Origin: Chlorobiota bacterium
Lineage (GTDB): Bacteria; Bacteroidota; Bacteroidia; Flavobacteriales; Flavobacteriaceae
Assembly (NCBI GenBank): GCA_013153605.1
Contig: JAADED010000077.1
Coordinates: 1 to 39,163 of the forward strand
Direction: 5' to 3'
Length of the DNA: 39,163 bases
The notes below the pieces were generated by a model that did not search any database, was not told the DNA's origin, and saw nothing but the letters and a program-made list of their open reading frames with translations. Position 1 is the stretch's first letter. Each line of letters opens with the position of its first letter. Of the stretch, positions 1 to 7,984 are shown in pieces. The translations under genes were made by a program, and so were the position numbers.

Positions 1-117
1 AAGCTCCACCTCCAGATGGTCCACTACGGACGCGAATATTCCCCCGCCCGCCAATGGGATTTGTCCAAAGATCCCATTACCTCGGCCATCTCCAAAGCAG
101 AAGGGAAGGGGGAGTGA
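1..117 (+). CDS. C-terminal tail of a gene entering from the left; possibly an HhH-GPD DNA glycosylase (Nth-like)
   Basis: An open frame from base 1 ends at a TGA at 115-117 and gives the last 38 residues of a protein. The segment GREYSPAR followed by a DPI about seven residues later can be laid over the end of endonuclease III-type glycosylases. In that family the same spacing reads G-R-x-x-C-x-A-R, six residues between the first two cysteines, then C-P-(I/L). In this alignment all four [4Fe-4S] cysteine positions are other residues (Ser, Leu, Asp, Ile), which would mean a cluster-less member. The match rests on a short stretch, so the identification is tentative. The 5' end lies outside the window, and codon use is normal for the region. 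Confidence 0.4.
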   Translation, partial: KLHLQMVHYGREYSPARQWDLSKDPITSAISKAEGKGE

Positions 118-165
118 GCGTTTTTTTGAATAATCAATTCATTTTTTCAGGTTCGCTAAGTTTAA

Positions 166-396
166 AAGCCAGGGTTCCGGAGGAGAGGATATGGCAATTT
201 TAATCGAAAATGTCATACCATATATATTATATATAAATTCCCGCTCCTCCATCACCACGCCCGGGTGGTGAATCATAAGTGGATTATGGCCACCTTCACC
301 GACGGCAAAGCCCGGGGCGAAATGCTTATCAAATACGAACCCGCCGGCCCGGATTCCATCCGGTTCGAAACGGCCGAAGCGGTGTTGTATCATTGA
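166..396 (+). pseudogene. Possible decayed gene remnant; no usable start
   Basis: Frame 1 is open from 166 to a TGA at 394-396. From about 241 it reads like real protein, with the stretch HHHARVVNHKWIMATF followed by a charged region ending FETAEAVLYH. Upstream, bases 181-240 are an AT-rich run containing tatatattatatata that does not look coding, and in-frame stops lie at 157-165. The only ATG in the protein-like part is at 286 and would give 36 residues. The simplest reading is the 3' end of a small gene whose front has been lost. I do not recognise the family. The opposite-strand open frame here has no protein-like features. No other feature is visible in bases 118-402. Confidence 0.3.
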
Positions 397-402
397 CGGG
401 CT

Positions 403-978
403 TCAAACCCGATCGGAGTGTAAAAGCGAGAAAATAATAAGGTATAAAACGGACGCGCGAATGCGGGGGTCTTTGAAATCCGCTTCGGAAGTGTGATCGA
501 TTAAGCGGCGCCATACGGCTTCCGGCGGCTCTTTACCCGTTATAAGGGTATCCACAGCGGAAATATAACGCTCCGCAAACCGACGTATCCTCCCGCGGGA
601 TTCGAAATAAGCGCGGCGCATGCAGGACAACAGGGCCAATTGGAGCTTGGGGGACAGAAGATATTCCCGCTCTTCCGGCGACAAGCGGGTTTTCAAAAAG
701 CGGATTATTTCCTCTCGGGAGGAATCCGGAAGACGGACCAACCGGACATAATCCTCTTTGGATGTGCCGGTCAAATAACCTTCTTCTATCAATAAATCTT
801 CCGTTCGCTTGATGACTTCCGCAAACGACATCTCTCGCGTGCCCGCCACAGGCAAGGCATAGGCCGAGCGGGGCAATTCTTTCTCCATACAAACGGACAG
901 CGTGCGGCGCCCGCGATCCGGTGCGCATGAGGTCAGAATAAATACCGGGAGGAAAAGAAACAAAAATACAGGTCTCAT
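403..978 (-). CDS. Predicted lipoprotein of unknown function (191 aa)
   Basis: The N-terminus is a short, strongly hydrophobic signal ending in the lipobox LTSC, so the mature protein should be lipid-anchored. The rest is helical and charged with no motif I recognise, and contains three further cysteines. A longer reading could begin at a TTG at 999, but the ATG at 978 places the signal peptide at the very start and is preferred. The gene is divergent from the DUF3857 pair with about 140 bases between them and has no neighbour downstream on its own strand. Export and lipidation are inferred from sequence; no role can be assigned. Confidence 0.7.
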   Translation of the reverse strand: MRPVFLFLFLPVFILTSCAPDRGRRTLSVCMEKELPRSAYALPVAGTREMSFAEVIKRTEDLLIEEGYLTGTSKEDYVRLVRLPDSSREEIIRFLKTRLSPEEREYLLSPKLQLALLSCMRRAYFESRGRIRRFAERYISAVDTLITGKEPPEAVWRRLIDHTSEADFKDPRIRASVLYLIIFSLLHSDRV

Positions 979-1117
979 TTCAAAAGGGAAGTTAAGCAAA
1001 TAAATTCTTTCGAAAAAAGCGGATTCCGATAAGCCGGGAGTTTCCGTTGAAGGAGGGAAATCATAAAATTTTCCAATTAAGGCCGGGCTTTTTCATAATT
1101 AATTATTATTTTTGAAT

Positions 1118-3013
1118 ATGAAAACCCGCCTTTTGTTCGGATGGATCATCGGATTCCTTTGGGGCACGGCCGGAACCTTCGCCCAACTTCCGCTTGAAGC
1201 CGATACCCTTTTTCCCCAAGCCGATGCGGTGGTATTGGAGCATCATACCGAAGTGGATTGGGCGCCCCGCAAAATGACCGTCCGCCGCAAATTCCGTGTC
1301 CTCATCCGGCGACGCGACGGCGACCGATTGGCCCGGGTGGTTCTTTTTTACAACCCCCGCGTGAAGATCAAAAAAGTAAACCTGGTATTTTATCATCGCA
1401 ACAGCAAACGCCGCATTCCGCTCAAAGACTTCGACGATCTGGCCGCTTCGGGCACCCACACCCTTTATACCGACGACCGTGTCAAATATTACCGCTATAC
1501 TCCTCCCGATTATCCCTATTTGATGGAATTGGAAACCGAAATCGTGTCGGAAAACACGGCCTTCATTCCGTCGTGGCATCCCTATGCCCGGTCCCGATTT
1601 CCGGTAGTCTCATCGGAATATGTATTGAATTTTCCGCCCGAAGATTCCATTCATTTTTCGATCCACATACCCTCCTCTTTTACGGTTACGCAAACCCGCG
1701 AACCCGGCCGGGTGAAGTTGGCGCTACGAAACGCTCCTCCCATGCCTCCCGAACCTTACGGATTGCCTCCTCATAAGCGGTTGCCCCGAGCGAACTTCCG
1801 GCCCGCCGAATTTTATTTGGCGGGACTCCACGGGACGGCCCGTACTTGGACGGATTTCGGCCGCTGGGCATACAACACCCTGTTCGACCCGCCGTCGGAA
1901 CCCACGGAAGAAATCGCCCGCATCGCGCGGCAACTCACCCGCCCTTATTCCCGAACCGAAGACAAAGTGCGCGCCATTTACGATTACGTGCAAAAAAATA
2001 TGCGCTACGTGAGCATCCAAGTGGATTTGGGCGGATGGAAACCCATGCCGGCCGCGGAAGTTCACCGCCTCAAATACGGCGATTGCAAGGGCCTGACCGC
2101 TTATACGCGCGCATTGCTCAAAGCCGCGGGCATTCCTTCATACGTCACCTTGGTTTATGCCCACTCCTCTTATCCCCGGGATGTGAACGAACGCCTGCCC
2201 GGCTTCCAAGGTAACCATACGATTCTATGCGTCCCTTCGGAAAAGGACACCATTTGGCTGGAAACCACCTCCGCTTATTTGCCCGCGGGATATTTGGGCG
2301 ATTTCACTTCGGACCGTAAGGTGATCGTAATCGAACCCGACGGCGCACGCATCGTACGCACCCCTTCCCTGAAGACGGAAAACAACCGGGAAGAAACCCG
2401 CGCCGTTTGGCATATTTCCGAAGACTTATCCGCCCGCGGGCGGGTGCACATACACTCCCAAGGCCTCGAAATGGAAAACCGCATGGCCCGCTTTTACAAG
2501 CTCAAACCGGATGACAGGCTCCGCGCCTACATGGAATTTTATGACTTACCGGGATTAAAAATCTCGAACATCCGCCAAAAACGGGATACCCTCCGCCCCG
2601 TATTCGACGAAGATTTTCAAGCCGAATTGCCCCGCATTTTACGACGGGCGGGAAATTCCTATCTCCTGACTCCCCTTTTGGCCCGGTCGCCCGAAATACC
2701 TCCCAAAGACGAAGAACGCCGCGACTCCGTTTATATTCCATGGGGACGGGTCCGCATGCTGACCGAAACTTACCGCTTGCCCCGGGATTGGAAAATCGAA
2801 TTCCTCCCCGCGCCCGTGGAGTTGGAAACGCCTTTCGGCCGTTATACGCGAAAATTTACCTATCACCCCGACGGAAAAATCATTTTCGAACGTTCGCTCC
2901 TACTCCGTCCCGGCATGTTTCCGCCCTCCATGTATGAGGACTTCCGCCGTTTTCTCAAAAAAATACGCAAAGAAGACCGAAATCCCGTGATCATAAAACC
3001 CCTTTCGCCATGA
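1118..3013 (+). CDS. Secreted DUF3857 / transglutaminase-like protein (631 aa)
   Basis: This is a large exported protein typical of Bacteroidota, combining an N-terminal DUF3857 domain (about residues 50-220) with a transglutaminase-like papain-fold domain (about 265-385) and a C-terminal beta-rich region. A signal peptide is visible (residues 1-24, ending FAQ). In the papain-fold core the cysteine lies in YGDCKGLT (Cys323) and the histidine in GNHT (His367). The third position of the usual triad is Glu382 in WLETT rather than the common Asp. The protein may therefore be active as a peptidase or transglutaminase, but the substrate is unknown. The ATG at 1118 is chosen over an in-frame TTG at 1112. 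The gene overlaps the next by 4 bases (ATGA), so the two are coupled. Confidence 0.88.
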   Translation: MKTRLLFGWIIGFLWGTAGTFAQLPLEADTLFPQADAVVLEHHTEVDWAPRKMTVRRKFRVLIRRRDGDRLARVVLFYNPRVKIKKVNLVFYHRNSKRRIPLKDFDDLAASGTHTLYTDDRVKYYRYTPPDYPYLMELETEIVSENTAFIPSWHPYARSRFPVVSSEYVLNFPPEDSIHFSIHIPSSFTVTQTREPGRVKLALRNAPPMPPEPYGLPPHKRLPRANFRPAEFYLAGLHGTARTWTDFGRWAYNTLFDPPSEPTEEIARIARQLTRPYSRTEDKVRAIYDYVQKNMRYVSIQVDLGGWKPMPAAEVHRLKYGDCKGLTAYTRALLKAAGIPSYVTLVYAHSSYPRDVNERLPGFQGNHTILCVPSEKDTIWLETTSAYLPAGYLGDFTSDRKVIVIEPDGARIVRTPSLKTENNREETRAVWHISEDLSARGRVHIHSQGLEMENRMARFYKLKPDDRLRAYMEFYDLPGLKISNIRQKRDTLRPVFDEDFQAELPRILRRAGNSYLLTPLLARSPEIPPKDEERRDSVYIPWGRVRMLTETYRLPRDWKIEFLPAPVELETPFGRYTRKFTYHPDGKIIFERSLLLRPGMFPPSMYEDFRRFLKKIRKEDRNPVIIKPLSP

Positions 3014-5046
3014 AACGAATCTTCTTTTGGCTTGCCCTGACGACCGGTTGGTTCCTCCACGCACAAACCGTGGAATTCGGCAAAGTGAGCCGCACCGATT
3101 TCGATACTTCCGGAGTCGGTGATCATCCGGCGGTGATGTTACACAAAAAATACGAGCTCAAAATCGAACCCGACGAAAAAGAGGGATTAATCGCCCGAAT
3201 CCAAGTGCACGAACGCATTCGTATCCAAAACCGCGAAGGATTCGACCATGCCGAAAAACACATCCTCCTTTATCATACCAGGGACCAAAGAGAAAAAGTT
3301 ACCGGGCTCAAAGGTTTTACTTACCGTTTGGAAAACGGAAAAATCCAAAAAATCAAGCTGGACAAAAAAGACATCTACCGCGAACAAACGGACGACAATC
3401 TCGAAACCGTCAAATTTTCCATGCCCGGCGTCCGAGAAGGAAGTATCGTGGAATGGTCCTATAAGCTCGTAACGCCTTTCCTGAATTTGTTGGACGAAAT
3501 CGAATTGCAGGAATACATTCCCCTTCAAAATCTGGAGGTGGATCTGTACATTCCCGAATACGTACATTATCAATTTTATACCAAAGGTTATTTACCCGTT
3601 CACTTTAGCACCGCCAAAAAAACCAAAAGTGCCACGCTCTTTATCAGCCCCATGGATTTGATCCGCCGATTGAATTATTCGGATGCCGATGCCGCTTACG
3701 TAAAAATAGGGGGATTAATGCAAGAATATCAACCGCGCATGAGCTCGCCCCAGCCCGTTACCCTGGATTACGAAGAAACCCGGTATTCGCTTCGCAAAAA
3801 GAACGTACCCGCCATGCGGCGCGAACCTTATTCGGGCAATCCCGATAATTTTAAATCGGGAGTGGTGCCGGAATTGAAATTTTTTAAATACGACCAACGC
3901 ATCATCCCCGTGACGTTGAGCTGGGATCAAATGGCGGAGAAATTTTACGAGAGCGAAACGGGAAAATCCCTGAAAAAACAAAAGTATTTGCAAGACAGCC
4001 TTCGCGCCGTGCTGGCCCGTCAGCCCCGCGACACCTTGGTAGCCATACTCGAATGGGTTAAAAACAACATCCGCTGGAACGGGAAACGCCGGGGCAAAAT
4101 CGACGTAAAACACGCCTTTAAAAAAGGATCCGGCAATGCTTTCGAAGTGAATTTGAATTTGGTCAACATGTTGCGGGCGGCCGGATATGAAGCCTATCCC
4201 GTATTTATTTCCACCGAATCCCACGGCATTATGCTCTTTCCCGGGTGGCGGATGATCAACCACGTGCTGGCGGGCGTCAAAAAAGGAGACCGATACGTCC
4301 TCCTGGATGCTACCGACCGGTTCGGAGCCCCCGACGTATTGCCCGACGAAGATCTCAATTTTTACGGGCAAGTATTTAAAGATGAAGGAAAAGCCGAAAT
4401 GGTGGAGCTCTTTCCGTCCAAACCCGCCTTGTATCATACGCAGTGGAAATTGCAATGGGAAGGCGAGGGGATGCTGAAAGGATTGGGCACCGCCGTACTC
4501 ACCCGCCATTTCGCCCGAGCCGAGCGGGAAAGCCTGGCCGATGCCACCGACCGGGAAAAATTTATCCGACAAAAATACTCCGAACTCGATATCGAACGCT
4601 CGCGCATCAACGCAGCCGACAAATACCACCTTCCGTTGCGCGAAATGTTTCAATTCAAAACCGACGTGTATATACGCCAAGCCGGAGACCGTCTGTTCGT
4701 TAATCCCTTTTTGAGCGAAGCGGTGTCGGAATCGCCCTTTACTTCGCCCGAACGGATGATCCCCGTCATTTTCCACTATCCGTTCATCGTGACCAAACAA
4801 TCGGAAATTCCCGTACCTCCCGGATACGAAATAGAGCACTTGCCGCCGGAAACAAATTTCGAATCCAAAGAGGCGGGATTATCATACAAGATGACGGTCG
4901 AACGCCAAGGAGACAAGGTGGTGATGAAAACCTATTTCGAAAACCGCTTGCCCGTGATTCCCGCGAATCGGTACCCGGCCTTACGGGATTTTTGGCATAA
5001 AATGGTACAAGCCGAAACCGACCAAATCGTTTTCAAACGCAAATAA
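3010..5046 (+). CDS. Secreted DUF3857 / transglutaminase-like protein with altered catalytic site (678 aa)
   Basis: This is a second DUF3857 protein, coupled to the first by a 4-base overlap. It has a signal peptide (residues 1-18, ending LHAQ), a DUF3857 domain (about 50-240), a transglutaminase-like domain (about 330-440) and a C-terminal DUF3858-like beta region. The segment aligned with the catalytic cysteine reads GSGNAFEVN, with Ala377 where active homologues carry Cys. His418 (INHVL) and Asp433 (LLDATD) are kept. The Cys-to-small-residue change recurs in this family in Bacteroidota, so it suggests a binding or structural role rather than a sequencing error. Pairing with an intact-Cys homologue suggests the two act together at the envelope; this is inference. 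Confidence 0.88.
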   Translation: MKRIFFWLALTTGWFLHAQTVEFGKVSRTDFDTSGVGDHPAVMLHKKYELKIEPDEKEGLIARIQVHERIRIQNREGFDHAEKHILLYHTRDQREKVTGLKGFTYRLENGKIQKIKLDKKDIYREQTDDNLETVKFSMPGVREGSIVEWSYKLVTPFLNLLDEIELQEYIPLQNLEVDLYIPEYVHYQFYTKGYLPVHFSTAKKTKSATLFISPMDLIRRLNYSDADAAYVKIGGLMQEYQPRMSSPQPVTLDYEETRYSLRKKNVPAMRREPYSGNPDNFKSGVVPELKFFKYDQRIIPVTLSWDQMAEKFYESETGKSLKKQKYLQDSLRAVLARQPRDTLVAILEWVKNNIRWNGKRRGKIDVKHAFKKGSGNAFEVNLNLVNMLRAAGYEAYPVFISTESHGIMLFPGWRMINHVLAGVKKGDRYVLLDATDRFGAPDVLPDEDLNFYGQVFKDEGKAEMVELFPSKPALYHTQWKLQWEGEGMLKGLGTAVLTRHFARAERESLADATDREKFIRQKYSELDIERSRINAADKYHLPLREMFQFKTDVYIRQAGDRLFVNPFLSEAVSESPFTSPERMIPVIFHYPFIVTKQSEIPVPPGYEIEHLPPETNFESKEAGLSYKMTVERQGDKVVMKTYFENRLPVIPANRYPALRDFWHKMVQAETDQIVFKRK

Positions 5047-5389
5047 GTTCGAAGTTTTCCCTTTTGGGCAATTTTAAAAAAAGAACCAAAAAATCACGCC
5101 GGGCCTTCGGTTATTCGACAAGCTCATAAGAGGCAAGTTCTGGCACCGGTCGGTGAACCAGTTTGTTGTGAGCCTGTGGAACAGCCGATCCACCGGGTTG
5201 GGAATTCGGAATAGCAACGCCGCTTCGCCCGCAAAAGTCATTTTTACGAAATATTCAGTGATGGGTGCCCCTATTATTTCGATGCGCAAAGGCGTTACGG
5301 CAAGAGCATGCGCAAGGATTTTTGAGGAATTCTGTCACCTCAAGTGCGGACGAGTATTCCCAAAGCGCCCGATTGGGTAAAAATTAAAT
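5047..5389. other. Gene-free stretch downstream of the DUF3857 pair, possibly holding decayed coding sequence
   Basis: No convincing gene is found between 5046 and the terminator at 5390. Fragments in two plus-strand frames look mildly protein-like: one reads about 75 residues from 5153, and another contains YYFDAQRRYGKSMRKDF and is then broken by a stop. Neither has a signal, a conserved motif or a sensible start. They could be remnants of one frameshifted gene or chance. Bases 5420-5618 are AT-rich and contain nothing I can name. Confidence 0.35.
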
Positions 5390-5419
5390 GCCTTCGGTTC
5401 CGGCCGAGGGCGTTTTTTT
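5390..5419 (+). terminator. Rho-independent terminator
   Basis: An 8-base-pair stem (GCCTTCGG with CCGAGGGC, one G-T pair) closes a 6-base loop at 5390-5411 and is followed by seven T's at 5413-5419. It lies about 340 bases after the DUF3857 pair, so it ends either that transcript or a lost gene in between. Confidence 0.7.
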
Positions 5420-5618
5420 GGAAAAAATTTTTGGAAAGCGCGAATAAAATTCATTACACGTCCATTTTGATGTATTCATAAAAATCTCCCGGGGTTCACA
5501 CGCAGGAAAAAACGTTTTTTACAACCAATTTTCATATTTTCAAACATATTTGATTTGTAAGGATATACCCGTTTTTAAATGTTTAGATGCATTTATGTGC
5601 GTAAATAAACGCTTATGA

Positions 5619-5651
5619 ACCGACTGGGGCGAAAAGGGCGTCATACCTTTG
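5619..5651 (+). promoter_or_regulatory. Bacteroidota-type promoter for the short ssb
   Basis: TACCTTTG at 5644-5651 is an exact match to the Bacteroidota -7 element TAnnTTTG. A weak -33 region lies around 5623-5627. The predicted start near 5658 would leave a leader of about 70 bases, which can fold because TCGCC...GGCGA and CGCCG...CGGCG pairings overlap between 5661 and 5690. Confidence 0.6.
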
Positions 5652-5726
5652 CGGTGTAAATCGCCGAACGGGGGCGAATCTCTCCGGCGGTTTTATGAGA
5701 TGAAAAATTTTTAAAAATCGTGCGAT

Positions 5727-6059
5727 ATGAAAAATCAAGTGAGTTTGATCGGTTACGTAGGTTTGGATCCCGAGATCCGCAAAATGAGCAACGGCCAAAA
5801 AATGGCCCGCTTGAACCTGGCCACCAAAGAGGTGTATTATAATCGCGAAGGCGAACGCACCGAGCATACCGCCTGGCATAAGGTGGTGGCTTGGGGCCGC
5901 CATGCCGAAATCATCGACCGCTACGTGCGCAAAGGGCGACTGTTGGGTGTGGACGGCAAACTGGCCTACCGGGAATACACCACGCCCGAAGGCGAAAAAC
6001 GGCGCATAGCCGAAATCCGGGTGGAAAACCTCCAATTGCTCGACCGCAAAGAAGCCTGA
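5727..6059 (+). CDS. ssb: Short single-stranded DNA-binding protein (110 aa)
   Basis: This is a single OB-fold SSB domain filling the whole protein, with the family landmarks IGYVGLDPE near the start, AWHKVVAWG in the middle and the final strand VENLQLL. It binds ssDNA, presumably as a tetramer. It stops right after the OB fold and lacks the flexible linker and acidic tip (DDDLPF type) used by replicative SSBs to recruit partner enzymes. The longer paralogue at 23894-24367 has that tip. Short extra SSBs are common in Bacteroidota and may serve DNA uptake, repair or recombination; which one applies here is not shown. The gene has its own promoter and stands alone, convergent with the OmpA-like gene. 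Confidence 0.92.
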   Translation: MKNQVSLIGYVGLDPEIRKMSNGQKMARLNLATKEVYYNREGERTEHTAWHKVVAWGRHAEIIDRYVRKGRLLGVDGKLAYREYTTPEGEKRRIAEIRVENLQLLDRKEA

Positions 6060-6061
6060 AC

Positions 6062-6092
6062 AAAAAGGGGGAAAGCCGTAGGGCCTTCCCCC
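6062..6092 (-). terminator. Terminator of the OmpA-like gene
   Basis: On the minus strand a GGGGGAAGGCC arm pairs with GGCTTTCCCCC (one mismatch, short loop) at 6092-6067 and is followed by five T's. It lies directly after the stop of the minus-strand gene at 6119. The same hairpin may end the plus-strand ssb transcript less efficiently. Confidence 0.72.
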
Positions 6093-6118
6093 GTATCCTG
6101 CGGGATGAAGGATGAGAG

Positions 6119-6955
6119 TTATTCCTCCACTTGCTTCATCAGGCTGAGGAATTGGTCCAAATCGGGCATGAGGATGATTTCGGTACGGCGGTTGAGGCGA
6201 CGCCCTTCTTCGGTATCGTTGGGCGCTTTGGGATTCCACTCGCCCCGACCGCCGGCCGTCATCCGTTTGGGATCCACGCCGAATTTATGTTGAAGGCGGC
6301 GCGTGATGGCCGTTGCCCGAAGGACACTCAAGTCCCAGTTGTCTTTGATACAATTGGTACGAATGGGCACGTTGTCCGTATTGCCCACGATGAGGATTTC
6401 GTAATCGGGATGGGCGTTGATGATTTTGGCGATTTTGGCCAATACTTTGTCGGCTTGGGGATTGATCCGCGTACTGCCCGATTTGAACAGCATCTTATCC
6501 GAGAGGGAAATAAACACCACACCTTTTTGCACTTTGATGTCCAAATCCTCGTCGTCGGGATTCACGTCGGCCACCGATTTGGTGAGTTGTTCTTTTAATA
6601 CGCGGTTGAGTGAATCCTGGCGGTGGTAAATTTCCACCAAAGAGCGGATATATTCGTTGGCGCTGTTGATTTTTTCGATCAGGTTTTGGATGTTCACATT
6701 GCCTTGCTGGTTGAGGCTGATACATTTGTCCAGCGCCTTTTGGAGCCCGGCATTACTGCTCTCCAACGCTTTGATGCGGGAGCGGAGCTTTTCGTTGTCC
6801 ACTTTACATTCCATGTAATTTTGGCGGAACTTCTTGTAATTCTTATCCGCTTGTTCGTAGCGGGCCAGTGCTTCGCGGTATTTTTTCTTGGATACGCACG
6901 AGGAGGTGCCGGCCACCAGCACCGTCGCCATCAACAACCACACAAATCGTTTCAT
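6119..6955 (-). CDS. OmpA-family lipoprotein with coiled coil (278 aa)
   Basis: This is an outer-membrane lipoprotein that should hold the outer membrane to peptidoglycan. The signal peptide ends in the lipobox GTSSC. Residues about 25-130 are heptad-like and charged (a probable coiled coil with a KIN/SANEYI segment). The last 130 residues form an OmpA C-terminal domain with the peptidoglycan-binding pattern GNTDNVPI, NWDLSVLRA and GEWNPKAPNDTEEGRRLNRR. The open frame extends to 7294, but the signal peptide fixes the start at the ATG at 6955. The gene is divergent from fabD with 145 bases between them and has its own terminator. Confidence 0.9.
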   Translation of the reverse strand: MKRFVWLLMATVLVAGTSSCVSKKKYREALARYEQADKNYKKFRQNYMECKVDNEKLRSRIKALESSNAGLQKALDKCISLNQQGNVNIQNLIEKINSANEYIRSLVEIYHRQDSLNRVLKEQLTKSVADVNPDDEDLDIKVQKGVVFISLSDKMLFKSGSTRINPQADKVLAKIAKIINAHPDYEILIVGNTDNVPIRTNCIKDNWDLSVLRATAITRRLQHKFGVDPKRMTAGGRGEWNPKAPNDTEEGRRLNRRTEIILMPDLDQFLSLMKQVEE

Positions 6956-7100
6956 GGGAAATCCGGTTTTTAGGGCAAAGTTACGTTTTCCGCCGCTCAA
7001 ATCCCACCGCCGCCGGTTTCGGCCGCCAAACAGGGAAGAGGCGGTTCTTCCGTAAAACGCGAACGCGCCAAAAATATTATCTTGCGACCAAAACGGGCTT

Positions 7101-7979
7101 ATGAAAAAGGCATACCTCTTTCCCGGCCAGGGATCCCAATTTCCCGGCATGGGCAAGGATTTGTACGAACAATCGGCCGAAGCGCGGGAGCTCTTTCGCC
7201 GGGCCGACGAGATATTGGGATTCCCCCTGACGGAAATCATGTTCGAAGGAAGCGACGAAGATTTGCGCCAAACCAAAATCACCCAACCGGCCATTTTCGT
7301 TCACAGCGTGGTGGCCGCCCGCACGGCGGGCGATGCTTTCCGCCCCGATATGTTGGCCGGACATTCGTTGGGAGAATTTTCGGCCCTCACGGCGGGAGGG
7401 GCCCTGAGTTTTGAAGACGGATTGCGTCTGGTATTGCGGCGGGCATTGGCCATGCAAAAAGCCACCGAAATGCAACCCTCCACCATGGCGGCCGTCATCG
7501 GGCTGGACGATGAAACGGTGGAAAAAATATGTGCCGAAACCCCGGGCGTGGTGGTTCCCGCCAATTACAACGCTCCGGGACAACTCGTGATTTCGGGCGA
7601 AAAAGAAGCGGTGGAACGGGCGGCCGAAAAGCTTAAAGAAGCCGGCGCCCGGCGGGTGGTCATGCTGAACGTGGGCGGCGCGTTTCATTCTCCCCTCATG
7701 GAACCCGCTCGAAAGGAGCTGGCCGAAGCCATCGAGCAAACCCCTTTTCATACGCCGGTGGCTCCCGTGTATCAAAACGTGACCGCCACTCCCGAAACCG
7801 ATCCCGAAAAAATCAAACGCAACCTCATCGCCCAGCTTACTTCGCCCGTGCGGTGGACCCAAACCGTTCGCCGCATGATTGCCGACGGAGCCTCCGAATT
7901 TTACGAAGTGGGCCCGGGCAACGTGCTGTTGGGCCTCCTCCGCCGCATCGACCGAAGCGTCAAAGGGCAAAAACTCTGA
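7101..7979 (+). CDS. fabD: Malonyl-CoA:ACP transacylase
   Basis: FabD moves malonyl groups from CoA to acyl carrier protein, the entry step of type II fatty acid synthesis in the cytosol. The protein begins with the oxyanion-hole motif PGQGSQFPGMG (residues about 8-18). It carries the nucleophile in GHSLGEFSA (Ser89) and the catalytic histidine in GGAFHSPLM (His196). At 292 residues it has the usual single-domain length. It is transcribed alone on the plus strand, divergent from the OmpA-like gene and ending 5 bases before the stop of convergent gpsA. A poor -7-like box, TATCTTGC, lies about 15 bases before the ATG. Confidence 0.97.
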   Translation: MKKAYLFPGQGSQFPGMGKDLYEQSAEARELFRRADEILGFPLTEIMFEGSDEDLRQTKITQPAIFVHSVVAARTAGDAFRPDMLAGHSLGEFSALTAGGALSFEDGLRLVLRRALAMQKATEMQPSTMAAVIGLDDETVEKICAETPGVVVPANYNAPGQLVISGEKEAVERAAEKLKEAGARRVVMLNVGGAFHSPLMEPARKELAEAIEQTPFHTPVAPVYQNVTATPETDPEKIKRNLIAQLTSPVRWTQTVRRMIADGASEFYEVGPGNVLLGLLRRIDRSVKGQKL

Positions 7980-7984
7980 CGCCA

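Noticed and set aside
1107-1114. TATTTTTG, an exact -7 element before the first DUF3857 gene
   Set aside because: It ends three bases before the ATG at 1118, which would make a leaderless transcript. In this AT-rich spot a chance match is more likely.
3715-4839. A 374-residue minus-strand open frame inside the second DUF3857 gene
   Set aside because: It is a shadow of a clear secreted-protein gene, with no independent features.
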